Notes under the pieces: model-generated
The model's database searches: none
Told to the model about the DNA's origin: nothing
The model's input: the letters and a program-made list of their open reading frames with translations, nothing else
In this document: positions 56,691-64,000 of the stretch, in pieces
Numbering within the stretch: position 1 is the stretch's first letter
How the letters are laid out: every line of letters begins with the position of its first letter
Assembly (NCBI GenBank): GCA_037355855.1
Contig: CM074760.1
Span: 7,804,501-7,868,500 of the forward strand
Direction of reading: 5' to 3'
From: Pseudo-nitzschia pungens
Taxonomy: Eukaryota; Bacillariophyta; Bacillariophyceae; Bacillariales; Bacillariaceae
DNA: 64,000 nt
Position numbers and translations under genes: made by a program

Positions 56691-57130
56691 CGTCCTACTA
56701 GTATTACTATTAGTAGTAGTATTTTTATTTTATGAATGCATGACGTTAAGGAGTTAGTACTACTAGCAGTATTAGTACATGATGGTGAGGCACAGGTAGC
56801 TAGTAGTATCATATGACCACGTGCATGATGAAGATGTCTCTACAATACGTCACTCCTGGTGCTAGTAAAGGGGATAAGGACTACTAGTATGCATGCTGAT
56901 GCATGATGCATTCGCCTGTGTTAGTACTGGTGCAACGATCTACTACTAGTAGTATGATCTGCTGCTACTAATTGTACTAGTACTACTAGTACTAGTACTA
57001 GAAGTACTAGTAGTACTAGTAGTACTAGTACTACTACTACTAGCTAGACTGTACAGATCCACCAAATGATTACTATTATTACTACTACTAGTAGTAGTAC
57101 AGCGCCAGTAGTTCAGTATGATGCAGGTAG
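56691..57130. repeat. ACT/AGT triplet and CTAG-rich patch
   Basis: About 440 bp dense in TACTAGTAGTACTAG-type strings, with many ACTAGT hexamers, partly self-complementary. It resembles the patch at 20.9-21.2 kb. Confidence 0.8.
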
Positions 57131-59423
57131 TAGAAGTAGTATTGTTTGAGAGCAACACAAACACCCAGCAATAATGATGTTCTTCCTCGTTTTTCGTTTC
57201 AGTCAAAATTTGTTTTGTGATCCGAGTCCGGAAGAATAAGCAAAAAATACGAAGTAAAAATCTGTTGGGCCGGAATGACTCAACAAGCCTCGAAACCTTC
57301 AACGGTTCGATAAAATGTAAGTATCATTCATCGGTAAGATTATGAATCAATCATCAATCTGATAGTAATCTTACCGTACAAGTAAAATTCATGGTCATGG
57401 AATGTCTGGAAGAAGGACAGTTGCATTACGAGTAAGTTACGAATATCCGTAAGATTACGGTATTGAATAAGGTTACTCGTGCTAGTAATTAATTAACGCA
57501 CTTTCAAGTACTAAGGTCTTCGTATCTCGCTCACTGTTCACATCGTCATCGTGAGATTCCGTTGCAAAAATTTGGTACGTAGTGTTTACATTTAAAGAAG
57601 GATTTCAGGTAACCTTGCCGGTATGTAGCGCGCCAAAACCGAAACCGCGGGAAAGATGATTTTGGGATTCTTGATTGATCGATTCATTCATCGATTCATT
57701 ATTTATTCTCCTTCATTCTGAATTCCTTCCGTCTGATATCATATTACGAAGTAAGATTAACCTTACGAAGTATCATACAAGTTAGGTAACCTTACTGGTA
57801 TTTGTAGTGGTATAATGTCTTGTTATAGCCACCAGGGTTGTGATATGTTATTTGACATTATTATTATTATTATTATTGGATCGGATCGGATTTGATCGGA
57901 TTGCTTTTGCTTCGATATCGATCGAGGATCGATCAATTGAGGTTTCAATGTGGATTTGGATCTGGATCTGGATCTGGATTTGGATTTGAATCTGCGGGAT
58001 CTGGATCTGGATCTGGATCTGGAGCGAGTTCGCAGTCCGCGGCGGAAGAATCTGTAAACGATGGATGCCTGGTACCGTGCGAGTACTCGTACAGTCACAC
58101 GCAGGTATTATGTATTGCGCTGTCGGTGCGGTACAGAAGTGTTGCGATGGGATGGGATGGATGGGATGGGATGGGATGGGATGGGACCCTATGCGATTCT
58201 GCCATCTTATCCTATGCCATCCTATCCTATGTTTTCCTGTCATCCTGTCCGAAATTTCGATTCTCAAAATGGATCGATTGATTTCATCGAGATTGATCGA
58301 TGGAACCGAATGAATCACTGAATCAATCAACAATCAATCAATCAATCAATCAATCCATCTCGATCGATCGATCGATCGATGGCCCTTCCTTCCAACCCGG
58401 TAATTGTATAGAACAAACGAAAGGAACGAAGTCCCGAAACCCAAAATTACACGTATTGTCTCTTGGATCGACGGAAATTTGTTCTCTTCAACACAAATTT
58501 GAAATGGAAGAATGGATCCATATGCGGGGCAAGACCAACAATAATGATGATCACGACGGATACGATACAGCACGGAAGGAATGACATGAAATAGAACGAA
58601 TCGAAACTGAACGGTATGGAACGAAGCAAGATGAATCGGATGGTATTGTGCGGTGCGGTCTGTTGTGGTGGTCTGTTGTGGTGTGGTGTTGTGGTGTTGT
58701 GCTATTGGCGACGTGACGTGACAGAACTCAACGTGATGTGACGCAACTCAACGTGATGTGATGTAAGGCGACGCGACTCGACTGCGAGTTCTACCACATT
58801 CCTTTCCATTTGATTCGGAGCGAGCACGAGGTGAGCAGGTACAGAGGTGTTTGTCTTGCGTTTCCCAAACCAACTCTTTGCCGGTTCCGGTTTTTGTTTG
58901 CTTCCTTGCTTGCGCGCCTCACGCTCCACCAATGCGGCGAGCTGCGAGTGAGATGTAAGATGAGGGATGCGATGCGATGCGATGCGACGACAGAGATGGT
59001 GGTGCAGTTGATAATGATAATAAGAATGATAATGCTTTTTGTGATGATGACGAGGTTGATGGCGACGACGGCGATGGTAGTGGTGATGACGAAGATGATG
59101 ATGACGACGATGATGATGATGATGATGATTAACGTGGAGATGTTAGATTCGGAGAAATGCCGAGGCAATACATGCTTGTCAGTCCAATCGGCACGGCACA
59201 AATGCATCGGAACAACGTCTTTCGAGCCCCACCGCACCATCCGTCCGTCCACTCTTTGGGTTCCTTCGATTCCGTTCCGTTCGGTTCGGTTCGGTTCGGT
59301 TCGGTTCGGTTCGGTTCGGTTCGGTTCGGCAGCGGGTCAAGTATCAATCTGCTCGTTCAGGGATTCCGTGACGCAGCGCAAGATCCGAGTCGGCGTCCAG
59401 CAGCCGAGCTCTGATATCTTTGG
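57131..59423. other. Repeat-rich spacer
   Basis: ATT triplets at 57858-57880, (GGATCT)n at 57957-58023, (GATGG)n at 58145-58187, (AATC)n at 58318-58350, GATC runs at 58361-58380, GTGTTGTGGT runs near 58668-58700, (GATGAC)n at 59060-59130 and (GGTTC)n at 59277-59331. GTAAGATTAC words cluster at 57330-57790. Frames here are repeat products. Confidence 0.5.
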
Positions 59424-60335
59424 ATGGAAGATCTGCTCCCTCGCTCACTCACTTATTTCGTAGGACTTCCGGAAGAAACGAATGACGCGATAGGGAGCGT
59501 GGATGCTCATAAAGATACACATATACATATGCATATAGGGCAGAGAGAACGAGAGAACGGAGACTCTTGCCAAACCATCCATCGGCATGCAGTAGCTGCA
59601 GTGGCAGGAACAGCAACAGCTACAACAAAAGGTTCCTGGGAGGAGCTTCACGAGGCCGAATCTATTCCCAACGATACCGGTATGAGAAATCACTTGCTTT
59701 TCTTTTCTGTTCTTTTCTTTGCTTTGCTTTTGCAGTGTCGTTGGACCAGCAGGAAATCGATCATACCCGCACCCCAATCCGTGATTCTTATGGGTGGGTT
59801 GGCGGGTAGGTCCCCAGCAATGGATTGATCGCACAGAGATGGATTGATTGATTCATTCGTTCGAAACGGGAATGCTCTCGTACAGAGGAACGGGCAGAGG
59901 TTTGCAACGAAACGAATATAGCACCGGGACCGTGAACGAAAGGAAATGCTTGCACTTGAGAGACGAGAAGAGCATGGTTACGCGGAGCCAAGAGTTGCGA
60001 AAAGCTCTGGCATTCAACGACGAGTCTACAACTAATTATGACAATGACAGCATTAACGAAACAATACAAGTGTAGCAGTGTAATGCGAAGGAGCACTAGT
60101 TGTTCGTGTAGATGGATAATCACTTCATTAGTATAATGTTTTAGTTATCTCTTAAACATATAATGGTTTCATCATTTCTATCATTTCACTTGACAACGAA
60201 CATTGGTGTGCCGTTGTATTTTGTTGTGGTTGTGGTTGTTTCGCTCTGTCCCGTGAGCAATCAGGTTACGTTGCTGCGCGTTCCTCGGCTTTTGTTTCTT
60301 GCCGGTACGGGCATTGACAGCTCGGGTTCCTTGCC
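59424..60335. other. Spacer with weak open frames
   Basis: Plus-strand frames at 59424-59828 and 59848-60075 are ATG-started but unrecognised. If joined by an intron they could be a small gene, but no convincing donor/acceptor pair was found. Confidence 0.3.
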
Positions 60336-61259
60336 TTAATTTCCGTACAACATGGTAATGGGAGAGGGAACCGGAGCCGTGGGTACCTTGGTGGGAGCCG
60401 GGGTAGGAGCCGGAACGGGGGCCTCGGTGGGGGCGATAACGAGGTTGGCAACGGGATCGGCATCGATGTTCTTGTTCTTGTTCTTGTTTTTGTTCTTCTG
60501 TTTTGAGTTGGCCTTGTCCTTGGGGAGAACAAGGTTGCTCATCTCGTAAATGTTGGCGTTACAGACGCGAACAGGCTCGCCTGGGTGCTCGAACTGAGGA
60601 GGAAAGACCTTTTGGGAGGTCTTGTCGGATCCGCGCAAAAAGGTGACGGGTTCTCCTGCGACATCGCTCTGGCAGATAATCTTGGGGGGCTTGATGTTTC
60701 CAGCAAGAAGGGTGGTGGTAGTGGAGTACTTTTTCTTGCACCAGAGCTTGTTGGGTTCGTAGATGCTTCCCTTGATGTCGTGGTATTCGAGGATGGGGAC
60801 GAGTTTTTCGTAAGGGACCTCGGGAACGCGGGCGACCTCGGTGTAATACTTGATGAAGCCTTGCCTGGTAGGGGCGAAGATGGTGAAATGATCGGCGCGG
60901 TTTGCGTACCGGAAGATGAGGTTGGTGTCCATGAGGGACTTGCACCAGACGTACAACGGCTCGTTGTCATTTGTGAGGGACATGCAGTATTCGGCGACGG
61001 TGATGGATCCGGGGAGGGAGCAGGGATCTTCCTCCACCTTCTTGCCGATCATGGCTTCCTCCGTGGCCTCCTCAACGACGTATTGTTGGTACTCCTGAAT
61101 CTTTTGAGCGGCCAGTTCCGCGAGCTCTCCGGGGTGGCTTTCGTCGAATCGGTCCATACTGAACGAACCAACCAGGTTCAACTCTTCTTGGCCCAACACG
61201 GTTTGGGACATGAAGCCGGCGAGGGCGAGGGAAAGAATCGATTTGTTCATCATCATCAT
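60336..61259 (-). CDS. Secreted FAS1 (fasciclin)-domain protein
   Basis: A 307-residue intronless protein starting MMMMNKSILSL, with a signal peptide ending near VLGQEEL. After a helical linker (ELAELAAQKIQEYQQYVVEEATEEAM) comes a single FAS1-like domain: WCKSLMDTNLIFRYANRADH, then the hallmark FTIFAPTRQGFIKYY, then KLVPILEYHDIKGSIY and VCNANIYEMSNLVLP. The C-terminus has a Lys-Asn run and a Pro/Ala/Thr-rich tail (PTEAPVPAPTPAPTKVPTAP), likely glycosylated. FAS1 proteins act in cell adhesion and extracellular matrix; in diatoms a wall or mucilage role is plausible. Codon use is strongly biased (GAG, AAG, GGA), suggesting high expression. Which of the four adjacent ATGs is used cannot be told. 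Confidence 0.82.
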   Translation of the reverse strand: MMMMNKSILSLALAGFMSQTVLGQEELNLVGSFSMDRFDESHPGELAELAAQKIQEYQQYVVEEATEEAMIGKKVEEDPCSLPGSITVAEYCMSLTNDNEPLYVWCKSLMDTNLIFRYANRADHFTIFAPTRQGFIKYYTEVARVPEVPYEKLVPILEYHDIKGSIYEPNKLWCKKKYSTTTTLLAGNIKPPKIICQSDVAGEPVTFLRGSDKTSQKVFPPQFEHPGEPVRVCNANIYEMSNLVLPKDKANSKQKNKNKNKNKNIDADPVANLVIAPTEAPVPAPTPAPTKVPTAPVPSPITMLYGN

Positions 61260-63787
61260 TATTGAAATTCTTGTGAAAATGTCAAAGCTTTGTGTCGCTA
61301 GGTTTTTATTGTTTGTTTGTTTGTTTGTTTGTTTCGAGAGCCTTTAGACTTTGCGAGATCGAGTGTTGTGAGACCAAGATGCATCGAAGCCATAAAGGAC
61401 TAGAATCCTTTCTATCACTCGCTTTTGTCTTGTCGCTCCGATATCGGAAGGTGCATCGCAAGGATGTGTCCCACGTACAAAAGCATCGTTGTGGATCGTC
61501 GAAATTGGCTGGGGACTTTCGGCGGGGAAGGGTGTGTGTGGGCAATCTGTTAAGATAGATTTATTCGACCCCGGAGGTTTGCAACAACCTTGTGACACTC
61601 TTCTCAGGACTGAATGAACGGAACAAAGGATCGGTGACTCACTGTGATAGTTTCGGAACCTTCCAAAAACCAATAAATGCAGCATGAGGCAGAGACTTTG
61701 TGGCCTGCAGAGTTCGGGATCTGGTAAGCATTATGGCCGTCAATCATCGGATGCAAAAAGCAATTAATGTGTTGTGACTCTTTGTTTACGACTAAAAAAT
61801 ATATCGTGACCCGAATATTTGTGTCGCGGACTGCGATGGGCATATTCCAAGACAACACTTATGATGTTTACAGGTCTCAAAATTCAGTCGTTCCCGCAGA
61901 GCACTGATTACGACCGCGCCTCGGTGTCTCGGTGCCGAGGGATTGAAATACTTGTACCTTTTTTTAATCGGAGTGGATCGTCCTTCTGTCACATTTAAGG
62001 GATATGTCGGTTTGTTTCAGAATACCGGTACTTCGATAGTGTTCCAGGCTCCGTCAATCCTGACTGCATCCTCACTTGTACGGTAGGTGTTCGTTCATTT
62101 CCACTACAATGTACTACGGATCACAATTCATACTTGTAGTTTGTCTTCGTGTATCATAAGTTACCGGTAAGTTACGTATCTGGTATTCAATTCGAGTAAC
62201 TTAACGAGTTAATACTGGTAGACCGTTGGAATTACAAAAAAGTCAAGGAGTTAAAAGACGGTTCAGGAATCGTCACAATGCCTAAACAGATATCACTATT
62301 TCAACGGATGCCATGACAAAATTTTTGAGATGGTTCGTTTGCAGAGGGTGATGACATCATGATACTGGTATTCGGAACTCTTAAAATCAAAAAGACTCAC
62401 TCTCATCACAATCAAAAAATAAATAGTACTACGGTATTACGAATAAGTATGAGTAAAAATTACGTGTACTATCATGCATTTTTAGTCATTTTTGGTTTCG
62501 TTTTTGTAGTATCCAAATAAAAACAAAAAATTAATGATAATAGTGCCTCTCGTTCCATCGCACGCATCACTTGGGGACTAAACCTTACATGTACTAGTAG
62601 GACGTCTGATCGGAATGACGTTGCGTGATTTTCCGTAGTAAGGTTACCAGAAAGGGTTATCTGTCTCGCTATCTAATCTGGCATACCGGTATGGTAAATC
62701 TTAACCTTACATCAAGTCGGTAATGATATTTTTGATCCGATTTTTGATCATGAGGTTCACAAGTTTACAAGTAAACCTCAAGACCTTACCTGTAACTGGA
62801 ACGAAGACATACGACAATTCTTTCGAAAGTAACCTTACCTTGTACACGTAATTACTTCGCCTTTTTCACCTGGCTTCATTGTGTGCTGTCATCTCTTGCT
62901 AATTGAGGATGGATGACCAACAGAAGTGATTCATAGATTGAGAATCCAAAGAGAACAAATGAATAAATTACCGTACCGTAGCTCTGGAAGATTGCACGGC
63001 GCGCATACCTCGTTGTGCAACGGCATGCACGAAACGAGTCCAGTGACGTGATGCCAAGCACTCCGGCGCTGTGACGCCCTGTCCAGCAAGTGGGGCAGCA
63101 CGAGGCGATTGATTCGGACGTACGGTAGCCTTGAATGGAAACAACAAAAATTGCTGTTGCTGTCCAACGGTGTGTCACGTCTGATATGTTATTCGTGTCC
63201 GCGATTCGAGCAAGCACAGCCGCACCCTTGGACTGACATCGATCTTCCCCGGCGGTTTCCTGCCGTTGCCGTGCCGTCCGTAAGACTGCGCACCCCCTGG
63301 TTCTGGTTTTGTCCTCATCGACACAACCTATGTTCCATCTGCGTCTTGCACACGCATGGATGGATACGCGCATGCATACAAGCGGCTTGATCCGTGGCAC
63401 ACACAGCAACGAAAAAGAGAAATCGTTCTTTATCTTTGCTGTGCTTTCGAAGGTATGATCGAGTTGTTTGGTGAAAAATCGCTGTTCATAGTCACGTCGA
63501 TGACAAAACTGATCGAACGAGACGGTGTGTCGTTTGGGTACCATTGATGATAGTCGTACGGCGTGTAAATGTTGCAGCATTTTCTGCATTCTTGCAATGA
63601 TTGTTGAATGAAACAATTTATGGGATCCAATCCAAAATGATTCTTGCAGTGTTCTGTTGTCATGTCGTGCCATGCCATGCCACAGACATTTAAATGCTCG
63701 GCTTTTTGGAGTGCACGGGAGCAAGCACCTCCTCTGCACTCGTAGTTCGTAGTTCGTAGCTGCTCCTTTGGTATTTTGATTTGCGCA
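61260..63787. other. Intergenic region upstream of FAS1 and downstream of the sulfatase
   Basis: (GTTT)n lies at 61309-61333. The 62030-62860 part is AT-rich with many GTAAGTTAC, TACCGGTA and AACCTTAC words. A 287-codon minus-strand frame at 62876-63739 has no recognisable domain. A cysteine-rich minus-strand frame lies at 63430-63760, directly after the sulfatase stop. Confidence 0.4.
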
Positions 63788-64000
63788 TCACTCCAGTAGC
63801 TCCCGGAGCCGCTTCTCGTACCGTTGGATCTGGACGCTGCTAAGGGTGTGGTAATCGTTTCCGAGCTGGTGCGGATTCTTGTTGAGGTCGTAGTACTCGA
63901 CAAAGCGCTCATCGTCTTGAAACATGCAATAGATGCTATTTTCGCCGGTGCTTGCGCTCTCGTCCCCTCTCTCGCCGGAGTTGCGCAGGAGCCGTGCTTC
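63788..64000 (-). CDS. Sulfatase C-terminus, 5' part beyond the window
   Basis: Seventy codons open from the right edge to a TGA at 63788-63790. The reading NSIYCMFQDDERFVEYYDLN followed by KNPHQLGNDYHTLS and RYEKRLRELLE matches the C-terminal subdomain of formylglycine-dependent sulfatases, especially the N-acetylglucosamine-6-sulfatase/arylsulfatase type (YYDL-x-x-DP-x-QL-x-N pattern). The catalytic N-terminal domain with its Cys-x-Pro-x-Arg site must lie to the right. It probably desulfates extracellular polysaccharide or is lysosome-like. Relatives often end with a CxGxxC pair. Here CRGGACSRAL occurs 40 bases downstream in another frame, so the last exon may be spliced differently than drawn. 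Confidence 0.7.
   Translation of the reverse strand, partial: EARLLRNSGERGDESASTGENSIYCMFQDDERFVEYYDLNKNPHQLGNDYHTLSSVQIQRYEKRLRELLE

Noticed and set aside
58800..59463. A 217-codon frame with Met/Thr runs
   Set aside because: It follows GATGAC and GGTTC simple repeats; there is no supporting motif.
62876..63739. A 287-codon minus-strand frame after the sulfatase
   Set aside because: No recognisable fold, several short-repeat words inside, and it overlaps the presumed 3' UTR.

Overview
The window is nuclear DNA from a diatom, probably a pennate one. The evidence is a fused silicic-acid transporter with the CMLD, EGxQ and GRQ signatures, a fucoxanthin-chlorophyll a/c protein with a textbook ASAFAP plastid-targeting junction, other proteins with bipartite plastid leaders, GT-AG introns of about 130 to 570 bp, and a nuclear tRNA with internal promoter boxes. 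Genes are split by introns, lie on both strands and are separated by repeat-rich spacers.

Layout. 0-3.6 kb: silicon transporter polyprotein, open at the left edge. 4.4-5.1 kb: small thylakoid-lumen protein. 5.9-6.9 kb: ZCCHC9-like zinc-knuckle protein with a duplicated 3' end. 7.2-9.3 kb: MFS transporter. 10.1-11.5 kb: plastid GNAT acetyltransferase. 11.9-14.2 kb: Tudor-like plus cytosine-5 DNA methyltransferase fusion. 15.4-17.0 kb: unknown plastid membrane protein. 17.4-18.8 kb: unknown membrane protein with a possible second reading frame. 19.9-20.5 kb: 551-bp foldback element. 21.7 kb: tRNA-Ala. 22.1-22.9 kb: FCP. 24.5 kb: ribosomal protein eL39. 26.1-28.9 kb: Nop4/RBM28-type ribosome-biogenesis factor. 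32-33 kb: diatom protein of unknown function. 33-41.9 kb: gene-poor repeat region. 41.9-43.6 kb: DUF4239 membrane protein. 44.5-48.4 kb: secreted GH2 glycosidase. 51.5-54.4 kb: secreted DUF285/BspA-type repeat protein. 54.4-60.3 kb: simple-repeat region. 60.3-61.3 kb: secreted FAS1-domain protein. 63.8-64 kb: C-terminus of a sulfatase, cut by the right edge.

The genes do not form one pathway. Loose themes are silicon uptake and cell-surface or wall biology (SIT, FAS1, DUF285, GH2, sulfatase), plastid function (FCP, lumen protein, GNAT, plastid membrane protein) and ribosome production (eL39, Nop4, ZCCHC9). The observations most worth following are the fused SIT with an unpaired half, the Tudor-like/phage-type methyltransferase fusion, the foldback element with a TTGAGGACA inverted array, two 95-bp MITE-like copies, the two-module DUF285 protein with higher-order 60-bp repeats, and period-5 simple repeats sitting at intron donors and beside a start codon. 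Exon borders were read by eye from splice consensus and frame continuity; no alignment or search was run.
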